The notes under the pieces: generated by a model
What the model was told of the DNA's origin: nothing
The model's database searches: none
Seen by the model: the letters and a program-made list of their open reading frames with translations, nothing else
Shown here: one piece after another, positions 51,103 to 60,322 of the stretch
How the letters are laid out: each line of letters starts with the position of its first letter
Numbering within the stretch: position 1 is the stretch's first letter
Translations under genes and position numbers: made by a program
DNA from: Streptomyces sp. NBC_00271
GTDB lineage: Bacteria; Actinomycetota; Actinomycetes; Streptomycetales; Streptomycetaceae
DNA: 64,000 nt
Assembly (NCBI RefSeq): GCF_036178845.1
Contig: NZ_CP108070.1
Span: 9,982,001-10,046,000, forward strand
Reading direction: 5' to 3'

Positions 51103-51977
51103 GCGGGTTCGACTTCTCCGACAAGGTCATGCTGGTGACCGGCGGTGCGGGCGGCATCGGCAGTGCCCTGTGCCGCCGCTTCGCCGAAGGCGGTGCCCGC
51201 TGCGTGGTCGTCGACATCGACGAGATCCGTGCCGGTAAGGTCGCCGCGGAGCTTCCGGGCGCCGGGCACAGGGGCGTTGGCTGCGACCTGATGGACCGCG
51301 TCCAGGTGGAGCGGCTGTTCGAGCTGGTCGCCGACTCCTACGGCCGCCTCGACGTGCTCGTCAACAACGTGGGCATGACCAGCGCGGAACGTTTCGACCT
51401 GCGCAGCGTCGAGAGCATCGAGCGGGAGATCACCCTCAACCTGACCTCCCCGCTGGTCGCGACCAGGATCGCGATCCCCTTGCTGAAGGCCTCCCGGGAT
51501 GCCCGGGTGGTCACCACCGTCTCCCTCGGCGGGATCTTCCCGCTGGGCGAGACCCCGATCTATACGGCCTCGAAGTTCGGGCTGCGCGGCGCGATGCTCG
51601 CGATCGGCCTCGACCTGCGGAGTAAGGGGATTCTGGCCGGGTCGGTGCTTCCGTCGGCTACCGACACCCGGATGCTGCGCCAGGAGGCCGTGGACGGCGG
51701 CAATTCCATGCAGTTCCAGGACCGGCCCCAGCAGCCCGCCGACGTCGTCGCGGCCGTGGTGAGCCTGCTCGACAAGCCCCGCCTGGAGGCGTACCCGCGG
51801 CCCGGCGAGTCCCGCCTCGTGCGGCTCGCGATGCTCGTACCGAACCTGCTTCCCAGGATCCTCCCGCTGTTCCGAAGGCGCGGAGACCGCGGCATGGCCC
51901 GCTATCTCGAGGAACTCAGGCAACGCGGACTGGCCCGCCGGACCGACGGACGCTGGGAGTTGGTGGAGAAAGCATGA
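51099..51977 (+). CDS. Short-chain dehydrogenase/reductase
   Basis: A 292-residue classical SDR with the cofactor motif TGGAGGIGSAL, NNVG, a catalytic Ser in TTVSLGG, and YTASK (Tyr-x3-Lys). Acidic residues after the second strand (VVDID) favour NAD(H). The tail (about 250-292) is longer than usual and Arg-rich. It overlaps the monooxygenase stop (GTGA) and the next start (ATGA), so all three products are made together. It probably interconverts an alcohol and a ketone or aldehyde in the same route. Confidence 0.9.
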   Translation: MSGFDFSDKVMLVTGGAGGIGSALCRRFAEGGARCVVVDIDEIRAGKVAAELPGAGHRGVGCDLMDRVQVERLFELVADSYGRLDVLVNNVGMTSAERFDLRSVESIEREITLNLTSPLVATRIAIPLLKASRDARVVTTVSLGGIFPLGETPIYTASKFGLRGAMLAIGLDLRSKGILAGSVLPSATDTRMLRQEAVDGGNSMQFQDRPQQPADVVAAVVSLLDKPRLEAYPRPGESRLVRLAMLVPNLLPRILPLFRRRGDRGMARYLEELRQRGLARRTDGRWELVEKA

Positions 51978-53386
51978 CCACGTACGAGACGCTGCAGGTC
52001 GTCAACCCCGCCACCGGGGAGCCGATCACCACTCTGCCCGCCGCGAGCGCCGACGACGTCGTCAAGGCCGCCGAGCGGGCCCGGCAGGTATTCGACGCCG
52101 GGGTGTGGTCGCGGCTGCGAGTCCGGGAACGCGCTGCGGTATTGCTGCGGATGGCCGACCTGATGGAACGCGACGCCGAGATCCTGGCCCGGCTGGACAG
52201 CGAGGACGCGGGCAAGCCGATCACCGAGTGCCGTACGGGCGACGTACCGGGCGCGATCGAGTCGATCCGCTGGTTCGCCGAGGCGGCCGACAAGGTCTTC
52301 GGACGGGTCGCGCCGAGCGGGCCCGACGGCCTGGGGCTCATGAGCCGCGAGCCGGTCGGGGTGGTGGCGGCGGTCCTGCCGTGGAACTACCCGCTGGCCA
52401 TGACCGCGTGGAAGGTCGGGCCCGCCTTGGCCGCCGGCAACTGCCTGTTGGTCAAGCCCGCCGAGGCGACTCCGCGCTCGGCCCTGCACCTGGCCAGGCT
52501 CGCTGCCGAGGCCGGTCTGCCGGACGGGGTACTCACCGTGCTGCCCGGGTACGGTTTCGAAGCCGGGGCGGCTCTCGCCCGTGACCCCCTCGTGGGGGCG
52601 CTCTCCTTCACCGGGTCCACCGCGACCGGCCGCCGCATCCTCAAGGACGCGGCCGACAGCAACTTCAAGCGCGTCTCACTGGAGATGGGCGGCAAGAGTC
52701 CCCAGGTGCTGATGGCCGACGCGCTCGCCTACGGGGACGAGCTCATCGGTGACATGATCGAGGCCGCGTTCCTGACGATGGGGCAGAACTGCACCGCCGG
52801 CTCTCGCGTGCTGGTCCACCAGAGCATCGCCGATGAGGTCCTGGACCGGTTCACGGCGGCGGCGCGGCGACTCGTGATCGGCGATCCGGCCGACCCGCGC
52901 ACGCAGCTGGGGCCGCTCGTCAACCGTGCTGCCTTCGACCGGGTCGTGGCAGCCGTGGAGGCCGCCCGGGCCGGCGGCGCCCAGATCCACACCGGGGGAC
53001 TGCCCCACGGTCTGCCTCCGCGCGGCGCCTACTACCCGCCCACGGTGATCACCCGCGTCCCCGCCGGCAGCGACGTCCTCACCAAGGAGTTGTTCGGCCC
53101 GGTCGTCACCGTCCAGACCTTCACCACGGAGGACCAGGCGGTACGTATGGCCAACGCCACCGAGTACGGGCTCGCCGCGTCCGTATGGACCCGCGACCTC
53201 GACAGCGCATGCCGGCTGGCACGCGGCATCGAGGCCGGTGTGATCTCCGTGAACGCCTACAGCGAGGGCGACATCACCACCCCCTTCGGCGGCTGGAAGC
53301 AGTCCGGATTCGGTGGCGTGGAGAAGTCCACCAACGCCTTCGAACAGTGGACCCGGGAGAAGGCGGTATGGATTCGCACCCGCTGA
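51974..53386 (+). CDS. Aldehyde dehydrogenase
   Basis: A 470-residue NAD(P)-dependent aldehyde dehydrogenase: PWNYPLAMTAWKVGPALAAG, FTGSTATGRRIL, the Glu base in VSLEMGGKSPQ, the nucleophile Cys in GQNCTAGSR, and KELFGPVVTV. It most resembles the broad aminobutyraldehyde/betaine aldehyde type. It is the last gene of the operon and would oxidise the aldehyde made by its partners to an acid. It ends 8 bp before the convergent AraC-type gene, with no room for a separate terminator. Confidence 0.92.
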   Translation: MTTYETLQVVNPATGEPITTLPAASADDVVKAAERARQVFDAGVWSRLRVRERAAVLLRMADLMERDAEILARLDSEDAGKPITECRTGDVPGAIESIRWFAEAADKVFGRVAPSGPDGLGLMSREPVGVVAAVLPWNYPLAMTAWKVGPALAAGNCLLVKPAEATPRSALHLARLAAEAGLPDGVLTVLPGYGFEAGAALARDPLVGALSFTGSTATGRRILKDAADSNFKRVSLEMGGKSPQVLMADALAYGDELIGDMIEAAFLTMGQNCTAGSRVLVHQSIADEVLDRFTAAARRLVIGDPADPRTQLGPLVNRAAFDRVVAAVEAARAGGAQIHTGGLPHGLPPRGAYYPPTVITRVPAGSDVLTKELFGPVVTVQTFTTEDQAVRMANATEYGLAASVWTRDLDSACRLARGIEAGVISVNAYSEGDITTPFGGWKQSGFGGVEKSTNAFEQWTREKAVWIRTR

Positions 53387-53394
53387 CCTCGGCC

Positions 53395-54468
53395 TCAGAA
53401 GCGGTCTGCACGCATCCGCTCGCGCAGGTGGACGGGGGAGGTGCCGTGCCAGCGGCGTACCGCGCGGCGCAGCGCGCGTTCGTCGGAGAATCCCGCCCGG
53501 CGGGCGATGTCGCGCAGCGTCAGTTCCGGGCGGAGCAGCAGCTGTTCGACGCGTTCCCGGCGTACTCCCTCGACGAGAGCCTCGTACGTCGTGTCGCAGT
53601 CGGCCAGCCGGCGGCGGAGCGTCCGCTCGCTCGTCGCGTGTCGCCGTGCCTGCTCGGCGAACGAGGGGATCGCCGGGAGGCTCTGGGCGACGGAGATCTC
53701 CAGAACCTCCAGCAGATCCTGCTGGTCGCGGCGTGAGGCCAGCTGCGCGTCGAGCAGCTCCAGAGTCGACGCGTAGGTCACCGGATCCCGGCCGGGCATC
53801 CGGGCACGGGCCCAGGCCGGGTCGATGACCATGCGGTTGGCCGGGGCGCCGAAGCGGACCGGGCAGCCGAACACGGCACCGTACGGCTGGCTTCGGCGTG
53901 GTGGAGGAAAGGCGAACTCCACCACTCTGGGCGCGAAGGCCGAGCCGACGGCCAGCCGGGACAGGGTGACCACGGAGGCGAGTCCCTCCTCGATAAGGAA
54001 GACGGCGACCGCCGGGTCCGTGGCCGGATCGGGGAGGTCGGCGCGCAGCACGAAGGCTCCGTCCTCCTCGCCGATGCCGGCCGACCACACCACCATCGCC
54101 CCGGACAGGTTCTGGTATTTCACTCCCGTCTCGATAGCGTGCCGCAGAGTGTCGTCGGCCATCAGGGCGAAGCCGAGCAGGCCCCAGGCGGTCAGGTGCT
54201 GTGCCGCTCCGACTTTCAGCCCCAGGTGCTCGTCCCCGGTGAGCTCCAGCGCACGACGTATCACCGCGCTGCCCTGCCGGTACGACACCCTCAGTGCGGC
54301 GGAGCGCATGACCGTCTCGTCCAGCCCGACCTGCTCAAGCAGGGGTCGCAGATCGTTGCCGCGCTCGTCGGCGACCGTGACGAGATAGCTGAGGATGTTC
54401 GGTTGGATCGTCGCCGATGTGCTGCGGCTGGTCCCCGGAGAGTTCGCGGGGTCGGGGGCAAGGGACAT
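53395..54468 (-). CDS. AraC-family regulator (VirS/OruR-like)
   Basis: About 357 residues. An N-terminal arabinose-binding-like effector domain of the AraC_binding_2/VirS type spans residues 30-220 (LRPLLEQVGLDETVM, HLGLKVGAAQHL, LGFALMADDTLRHAIETGVKY). The C-terminal double helix-turn-helix is at about 265-350 (ATSERTLRRRLADCD, LTLRDIARRAGFSDERALRRA). ATG 54468 is preceded by GGAGAAGG. It converges on the monooxygenase operon and is divergent from an MFS exporter. By analogy with virS beside mymA it probably activates these genes. Confidence 0.9.
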   Translation of the reverse strand: MSLAPDPANSPGTSRSTSATIQPNILSYLVTVADERGNDLRPLLEQVGLDETVMRSAALRVSYRQGSAVIRRALELTGDEHLGLKVGAAQHLTAWGLLGFALMADDTLRHAIETGVKYQNLSGAMVVWSAGIGEEDGAFVLRADLPDPATDPAVAVFLIEEGLASVVTLSRLAVGSAFAPRVVEFAFPPPRRSQPYGAVFGCPVRFGAPANRMVIDPAWARARMPGRDPVTYASTLELLDAQLASRRDQQDLLEVLEISVAQSLPAIPSFAEQARRHATSERTLRRRLADCDTTYEALVEGVRRERVEQLLLRPELTLRDIARRAGFSDERALRRAVRRWHGTSPVHLRERMRADRF

Positions 54469-54662
54469 CGCGCTCACCTTCTCCTGGGCGACCACTGTAA
54501 GCGGCCGGGCAGCACCGGTCGCGTCGCTGGCCTCCGAAGTCCCCTGTACGGCCCCTGGCGTCCTGCGCTCGCGTTCCGCCCCTGGCTACGGTTTCCGCAA
54601 TCTGCCCGCACCGACTGGCCGGCCGTCCCCACGCACACAGGAAATGAAGGCGCGACAGCATC

Positions 54663-55883
54663 ATGTCCTTTAATGCATCATCCCGGGCTGGGTACGGGCG
54701 CCCGGTCTCAAAGGTCGGCGCCCGAAGGGTCGCCACCATCGCGTTCGCCGCTCAGGGCGCCTCCGTCGCAGCCGTGTACACGACCGTTCCCGCCGTCACC
54801 GAGCGCCTGGGACTGGCTCCGCTCCTGACGACCGCGTTGATGGCCGCGGTGGCCCTGACGGCAGGGGGCGGCAGCTTCCTGGGGCTGGCCGCGATCCGCC
54901 GAGCCGGTCCTGTCGCCACGACGCGCGGGGCCATGGTCGCGGTGGCTGCCGCGCTGGTGCTGATCGGCTGGGCTCCTGGCCAGGCCGCCGTCATCTGCGC
55001 GTATGCCCTCTTCGGACTCGCTGTCGGTGCCCTCGACATCGGCGTCAACACCCGGGCGGCTGAGATCGAACGCGCCTACGGCCGCAGTGTTTTCGGCTCC
55101 TTCTACACGGCATGGAGCGTGGGCGGTGTGCTCGCGGCACTGCTCACCGCCGGGGCGGCCCGGTTGGAGTGGCCCGTGGCCGGCGACCTGACGCTGCAAG
55201 CAGGCATCGTCCTGCTGCTCGTCTCCTGTATGCACACACACGCCCTCCCCGCCCCTACGCCGCCCTCGGACGCCGTCGCGCGGCCGTCGCTCGGGCGCCG
55301 TCTGTGGGTCCGGCTCATTCCGTTCGGCCTGGTTCTCCTGGTCGTCTACGTGGTTGAATCCACCGTTTCGGCCTGGTCGGCTGTCTATCTCCGGCAGACT
55401 CTCACCGCCTCCCTCGCGGTCGCGCCGCTGGCGTACGCGGCCTACCAGGCTGGCACGGTCATCGGCCGAGCCGCTGCCGATCGGCTCGTACAGAAGCTCG
55501 GAGCGGTCGCCGTCGTCCGCACCGCGGCCCTGCTGGCCGCGGGCGCCCTGGCAGCTCTGGCCGCTGCGCCGAGCTGGCCGTTCGCCGTTCTCGCGGCCGG
55601 GGCGGTGGGCCTGGGGTCGTCCGTCCTGACCCCGCTGTGTCTGGCTTCCGCCGCTCGGCTGAGTCCCACGGCCTCGGAGGCGGTCCTGGCACGCCTGAAC
55701 CTCTTCAACTACGTCGGCGTCGTAACCGGCGGTGCCCTGAGCGGACTGCTCGGCTCCACCGGCCACTTCCGTCTCGCCTACGCGCTACCGGCCACCCTGG
55801 TGGTTCTTGTCCCCGCCGCCGCCCGCCATTTCACCCGGCCTTCGAACTCGGCCCGGATGGAGAGCCTCCCCCAAACGCTATGA
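54663..55883 (+). CDS. Major facilitator superfamily transporter
   Basis: A 406-residue integral membrane protein with about 12 helices in two halves joined by a cytoplasmic loop near residue 200 (SDAVARPSLGRRL). Marks include GLAVGALDIGVNTRAAEIE after helix 4 and GLGSSVLTPLCLASAARLSP in the second half; these resemble YbjJ-like or fucose permease-type carriers. It may export a product of, or import a substrate for, the neighbouring monooxygenase operon. It is divergent from the AraC-type gene across about 195 bp. Confidence 0.88.
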   Translation: MSFNASSRAGYGRPVSKVGARRVATIAFAAQGASVAAVYTTVPAVTERLGLAPLLTTALMAAVALTAGGGSFLGLAAIRRAGPVATTRGAMVAVAAALVLIGWAPGQAAVICAYALFGLAVGALDIGVNTRAAEIERAYGRSVFGSFYTAWSVGGVLAALLTAGAARLEWPVAGDLTLQAGIVLLLVSCMHTHALPAPTPPSDAVARPSLGRRLWVRLIPFGLVLLVVYVVESTVSAWSAVYLRQTLTASLAVAPLAYAAYQAGTVIGRAAADRLVQKLGAVAVVRTAALLAAGALAALAAAPSWPFAVLAAGAVGLGSSVLTPLCLASAARLSPTASEAVLARLNLFNYVGVVTGGALSGLLGSTGHFRLAYALPATLVVLVPAAARHFTRPSNSARMESLPQTL

Positions 55884-56040
55884 GAGGCAGATGCGGGCGA
55901 TGCCCGACGGTGAAGGGGGTAATGAAGAGGTGTTCGGCGATCTCGTCGTTGGTCGGTCCGGTGCCAACCAGGGCCATGACCACGTGCTCACGTGGGGTGA
56001 GGGTGGGCAGGTGCCCGAACGGCAGCGCTCGGCTGGATCG
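55884..56040 (-). pseudogene. Fragment of a LuxR-type helix-turn-helix protein
   Basis: The minus strand reads LPTLTPREHVVMALVGTG, then TNDEIAEHLFITPFTV, the start of a LuxR-type DNA-binding domain. The frame then loses similarity just before the MFS stop (about 55903), where the recognition helix should follow, and no matching receiver or upstream part is present. It is a decayed response-regulator end. Confidence 0.65.
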
Positions 56041-56502
56041 AAGTAGACGATGCCGCCGCAGATCTCACCGGGGCGGGCCAGGACCGATGCCAAGGCCGGC
56101 CACAGTCCGGGTGCCACGCCGACGCCCCAGATATGCGGCGTTCGCGTTGGGTGGCCGGCGTGGGCGGAGCCTCTGTGCGGCTGCCTTGAGGTCGATGACG
56201 AAACCCAGGGGCCGTACAGGGGCCGGGGCGGCGCAGCCGGGTCCTGGCCGACGGTGTCTCCGAGGTGGTTCGCTGTCTGCAATCACCTGTCGTGTGGGCA
56301 GGGGATCGACATCCAATCGCGGCCAGTCGAATACCGGGCCGGCAGCGAGGGCGGCGCGGATGCCGGGTACGTCTGTCTGGTTCGCGGTCCGGGGGCTGGG
56401 GAACTGCCCGAAGAGGAAACGGCCCTGCGGGGGTCGCCATCGGCCTCACCGATCATCTGTGCGAGGACACCGCAGACGAGTGAGTCCTCAAGCCGTGCCC
56501 GG
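56041..56502. other. Degenerate spacer, no intact gene
   Basis: Short plausible stretches occur on the minus strand (for example RPGEICGGIVYFDPAE near 56030-56090), but they do not join into a gene and have no start signals. It is probably worn-down coding DNA. Confidence 0.4.
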
Positions 56503-56975
56503 TCAGGTCTGGAGCCGGAAGAGGAGGAAGTGACTCGGTTCGCCGGCCTCGTGAAGCTCTTCGGGCGTGGGTTTGCGGTCGCCGGGCAGGCCGACCATCT
56601 TCGCCTCGCGCGGTGACTTGCGGTCGGCGAACTCGGCGAGCAGCTCGGTGATCGTGGTGCTGTCCTCGATCACGGTGGGCACCGCCTCGTAATCCCGCCC
56701 GCGGATGCGCAGGGGGACGGTGGGGCCGGTGCGCAGGTTGGGGATCCGGGTGCTCTGCGAGAACGTGGTGGCCAGGACCGTGCCAGGATCCCAGTTGAAG
56801 TAGCCGACGGGAATGGTGATCCGGCGTCCGGACTTGTGGCCGGTAGGTCAGCAGCATCAGGATCTGCTGAGGATCCTGTGCATACGCGAGGCGAGCAGGG
56901 GTCGGACGGGACGGTTGGCCGCCCGGACGAACGCGACCGGGGGCGCTTGCTGCGGGTGGTGTCGGCTTGGCTCAT
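56503..56975 (-). pseudogene. Deazaflavin-dependent nitroreductase (Ddn-like) pseudogene
   Basis: Three frames together spell a Ddn-like protein. An N-terminal part starts MSQADTTRSKRP at 56975. A middle part reads FVRAANRPVRPLLASRMHR in a second frame. The C-terminal part is in a third (TGHKSGRRITIPVGYF, then FADRKSPREAKMVGLPGDR) and ends at 56503. At least two indels break it (near 56865 and 56840). The intact enzyme would use F420H2 to reduce quinones or nitro compounds. It is next to an IS110 relic. Confidence 0.72.
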
Positions 56976-56982
56976 GAGGGGC

Positions 56983-57886
56983 TCATGAGGGGGATGCCTG
57001 GTGGTGTGGAAGGACCGGGTCGGGGCGGCGGGGCCGCGGGGCCCCACCGCGCCGCCGTATGACGGGATTGTTCAGGCGGGCCTTCGTGATCCGGCCGTGG
57101 TGGGCAGGTGTCCCGCCGGACTGGCGCACCCGCGGATTCACGCCGGAGTAGGACACGAGCTCGTCCGCGTTGGTGAAGCGGTGCAAGTCCCCGACCGCAG
57201 CCGGCACGGTGACCGCGGTCATCGCGTCCACCCTGGGGATGGTCATCAAGCGCCGCACGACCGGGTCGTCCAACGCCCCGGCGGCCGGCCGCCGTTCCAC
57301 CTCGGGGATTTCGGCACCGTAGAAGTCAAGCTGACGCAACAGGGCACCCACGGTCTGCCGCTCGTCGGCCGGCAGAGTCTGATGCTCCAGCCAGGCCCGG
57401 CCGCGGGTGCCGAAGAGATCGGTCACCGGCGGCCGCGGCAGCATGTTGCGGTGCAGCACTGCCTGGACCTGGTTCTTCACCCCCATCCGGCCGCGCACAA
57501 GCTCCGCCCGGTGCGCCGACAGGCGCCGCAGCATCCTGATCCGCTCGCCCGGCGGCCAGGTGCCCGGCAGAAAGTCAGCGGACAGCACCTGGGCCGGGTT
57601 ACGGGCGTCGACCTTGTCGGTCTTGACCTTCGCCCCGGCGATCGCCCGGGTCTTGACCGGATTGCAGATCGCCACTCGGACCACGTACGGCTCCAACAGC
57701 ACCGCCACCGTACTCGCGTTGCCAGTGGCCTCCAGCGCCACCTGGTCGTCCGGGCGCAGCCCGGCGGCGAACTCCCGCAGCGCCTGCGGTCGGCAATCCA
57801 CTCGGCCCCAGGCCGTGACCAGCCTCCTCGACCGCCGCAATCTGCGCGAAGTCACGGTGGATGTCCAAACCGATGAACCGCCCCAC
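56983..57886 (-). pseudogene. IS110-family transposase relic
   Basis: The DEDD start is intact in one frame (MGRFIGLDIHRDFAQIAAVEE) from GTG 57886. After a frameshift near 57810 the protein goes on as ALREFAAGLRPDDQVALEAT, KTDKVDARNPAQ, and the C-terminal domain (PRVDAMTAVTVPAAVGDL, ELVSYSGVNPRVRQSGG). Similarity stops after GRITKARLNN, so the end is also lost. Frameshift plus truncation makes it inactive. I could not find element ends. Confidence 0.8.
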
Positions 57887-57993
57887 CGTCCGCCTCCCTG
57901 TGTCGGCGCAGACCCGATGCGGGGATCAGCTGTAGCGACCGCCGCGCTGTTCATCGGCACGGGGGCTTTCCATCAAGGGTTCTGAACGAACGC

Positions 57994-58527
57994 TCAGCCC
58001 GTTGGACCTCGGGCCGTCCTGAGGCGCATTGCGCGGAACAGCCGCCCCGTCATGCCCAGACGCCGGTACGTGGTGATCGCGGGCGCGTTGTCGGCGTCGG
58101 CCATCAGCGCGGCCCGGCCATGGCGTTCAACGAGGGTGTCCAGGACGAAGCCGCAGACGGCACGGGACAGGCCACGGCCGCGGGCGTCGGGGTGGGTGAC
58201 GACGCCTGCCAGGTATCCGCAGCCGCGCGCGGACCACGCGTCGGCGGCCACGGCGAGTGGCTCGCCGTCCGGCTCGGCGACAACTCCCGCCCACCGATGA
58301 GCACTCGCCCCCGGCTTGGCGTAGGAGCCGGGAAAGAAGCGGTCGAACAGCGGGCCCACCCGCAGCGCCTGGTCGGCGTCCAGCCACTCGACCTCCCCGG
58401 ACACCGTCCCGGGCCGGGAGTCGGGCTCCATCCAGAGGTAGTGGTGGTCAGCCTCCGGGTCCGGCAGTTGCGCGGCGAGGCCGTCGATTAACCGGACCTC
58501 CCCGAGGGGCCGATAGGCCGGGCCCAC
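57994..58527 (-). CDS. GNAT-family acetyltransferase, possibly N-terminally shortened
   Basis: A 177-residue protein whose C-terminal half has the acetyl-CoA-binding pattern of GNAT enzymes (LAGVVTHPDARGRGLSRAVC, ALMADADNAPAITTYRRLGM). The first half resembles the linker of longer family members. The GTG start at 58527 comes directly after an in-frame TAG, and the codons before that stop (GLARKVLA) look coding, so the gene may have lost its first part through a nonsense change. The substrate is unknown. It stands between an IS110 relic and a LysR gene. Confidence 0.65.
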   Translation of the reverse strand: MGPAYRPLGEVRLIDGLAAQLPDPEADHHYLWMEPDSRPGTVSGEVEWLDADQALRVGPLFDRFFPGSYAKPGASAHRWAGVVAEPDGEPLAVAADAWSARGCGYLAGVVTHPDARGRGLSRAVCGFVLDTLVERHGRAALMADADNAPAITTYRRLGMTGRLFRAMRLRTARGPTG

Positions 58528-58834
58528 CTACGCCAGGACCTTCCGCGCGAGGCCACCGCGTCCCTGTGATCGCCCCCGATCGCGAGCCGGTCCCGCCCGG
58601 CCGCCCCCGGACTGGCGACGGCCACCGCCGGGAGTGGAAGTGTCTCGCCCGAATTGATCGACAGTGCCTTTGACGAATTCAACGAGATCTTGATTTTCAT
58701 CATTCCAGAAGCGGCCGCGCGACGATATTGATTCTCACTGTGCGCCAACCTCGCCTCCGTCCCCGAGCTCAATGCCTTCGCAATTGCTGCGGGTGTGTGC
58801 ACCCTGCTGGCGCTGTTGTTGTCAGGCGGACCGC
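58528..58834. other. AT-richer spacer between GNAT and LysR genes
   Basis: No confident gene. One plus-strand frame reads SPELIDSAFDEFNEILIFII and, after an in-frame TGA, a hydrophobic stretch (AIAAGVCTLLALLLSGG). Its third-base composition is not like neighbouring genes, so I do not call it. Confidence 0.35.
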
Positions 58835-59746
58835 TCAACCGAGCTTTGAAACGGCATCGCTTCCAAGCTGCCACATTTCATAGTTTCCACATTCTGCCGT
58901 GATCTCGGCCGTCGCCTGAGCGGCGGTGATGAAGTCATCGACCACTGGCGAGGTGTGCGATGCCGCCACCGCGAGGCACACCTGGTCGGGCGCCAGATCC
59001 GGGATGGGCACATAGATGATGTTCGGATGTGAGTAGAACACGGTCGCCGAACGGGCCAGGAACGAGATGCCCCGGCCGGCCGCGACATGCTCGAGCGTTT
59101 CGTCCACCCCGCGCACCAGGTACCCGGCGTTAGGGTGCGGGCGCCTGGTGGGCTGCGTGCTCGGGTCGGCATGCCAGAGCAGCGGTTCGCCGGCCAGGTC
59201 TGCCTCGGCGACCTCCTCCTTGCCGGCCAACCGGTGGCTGGCGGGCAGCACCGCCACCCGCGGCTCGGTGTACAGCGGGGTGACGCGCAGGCCGGCCTCG
59301 TCGATGGGCAGCCGCACATAGCCGACGTCGATGCGGCCGTCGAGCAGCATCGGGGCCTGGTCGTCCCCTTCGATCCGCTGCACGTCCACGACCACGTCCG
59401 GGTGCTGGGCCTCGAACGTCCGCGCCGCCGGGATGACCGGGATGCCGGCCCGGAAACCGACCATCAGCCGCCGTCTGCCGCGGGCGGCCACGGACACCCT
59501 GCGGCGGACCGCGTGCGCGGAGGCGAGCAGCGGACCGGCGTCGGCCAGCAATTGTCGGCCCGCGTCGGTCAGCGCTACGCCGTGGCGATCCCTGGTGAAC
59601 AGCGAGGCGCCGAGATCCTGCTCGAGCGCGCGGATCTGCCGGCTGAGCACCGGCTGCGCGATATGTAGCTCATCGGCGGCACGGCCGAAGTGCAACCGGT
59701 CGGCCACGGCGGCGAAGTAGCGCAATTTGCGCAGGTCCAGATCCAT
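58835..59746 (-). CDS. LysR-family transcriptional regulator
   Basis: A 303-residue regulator. The winged helix is typical (LRKLRYFAAVADRLHFGRAADELHIAQPVLSR, split here for length: the recognition helix is AQPVLSRQIRALEQDLG). The effector domain runs from about residue 92 (MVGFRAGIPVIPAARTFEA) to the end. It is divergent from a short-chain dehydrogenase gene, now split by an IS, across 208 bp that hold a long imperfect dyad; LysR proteins usually control such divergent partners. Small-molecule cue unknown. Confidence 0.92.
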   Translation of the reverse strand: MDLDLRKLRYFAAVADRLHFGRAADELHIAQPVLSRQIRALEQDLGASLFTRDRHGVALTDAGRQLLADAGPLLASAHAVRRRVSVAARGRRRLMVGFRAGIPVIPAARTFEAQHPDVVVDVQRIEGDDQAPMLLDGRIDVGYVRLPIDEAGLRVTPLYTEPRVAVLPASHRLAGKEEVAEADLAGEPLLWHADPSTQPTRRPHPNAGYLVRGVDETLEHVAAGRGISFLARSATVFYSHPNIIYVPIPDLAPDQVCLAVAASHTSPVVDDFITAAQATAEITAECGNYEMWQLGSDAVSKLG

Positions 59747-59817
59747 GGCGCCTCCCAGTCCGGTGATGCCTTCAGGGTATCACCACGGTCAAAAGAAGTC
59801 TTGGACACCCACTCAGG

Positions 59818-59847
59818 CCAATGGCAACCTGAACAGGTGCCTATTGG
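59818..59847. promoter_or_regulatory. Candidate LysR operator
   Basis: A long imperfect dyad: CCAATGGCAACCTG and CAGGTGCCTATTGG face each other around a central AA, with one skipped base per arm. It lies 71 bp before the LysR start and 107 bp before the SDR start, right for a shared regulatory site. Confidence 0.5.
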
Positions 59848-59954
59848 GGCCGAAGCGAATTCGGCACAAGAATTCGACATCGGAACTTGATAGCAGGGTC
59901 CAGGCCCAGAATGAGCACACTGTTTCGGATACCCGTCAATTCAACGGAGTGATC

Positions 59955-60322
59955 GTGGGAAAGCTCGATGGCAAGGTAGCGGTGATCACCGGTGGATCCA
60001 CCGGCATGGCACTGGCCGGCGCCAAACTGTTCGTCGAGGAAGGAGCGCACGTCTTCATTCAGGCCCGGCGGCAGGAAGCACTGGACGACGCCGTCAAGCT
60101 GATCGGCCGCAACGTCACCGCCGTCCAGGGTGACGCGGCCGAACTGGACGACCTGGACCGCTTGTACGACACCGTCAAGCGGGAAAAGGGCTCGATCGAC
60201 GTGCTGTGGGCCAGCGCCGGGATGGGCGAACCCGCCGTCCTCGGCGAGATCACCGAGGAACAGTTCCACCGCGCCTTCTGGCTCAACGCGCGCGGCACCC
60301 TGTTCACCGTGCAGAAGGCACT
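59955..60322 (+). pseudogene. Short-chain dehydrogenase, 5' half (split by an IS)
   Basis: The first 123 codons of an SDR start at GTG 59955 behind GGAG: MGKLDGKVAVITGGSTGMAL (cofactor loop), then VQGDAAELDD, WASAGMGEP (NNAG equivalent) and LNARGTLFTVQKAL. An IS5-type element begins right after. As it stands, the frame runs into the IS and stops at 60359 without the catalytic residues. The remaining half lies at 61333-61702 in a compatible frame. Confidence 0.88.

Noticed and set aside
58590..58850. Plus-strand frame with an in-frame TGA followed by a hydrophobic segment
   Set aside because: Third-position composition is unlike other genes, and there is no start signal or selenocysteine context.
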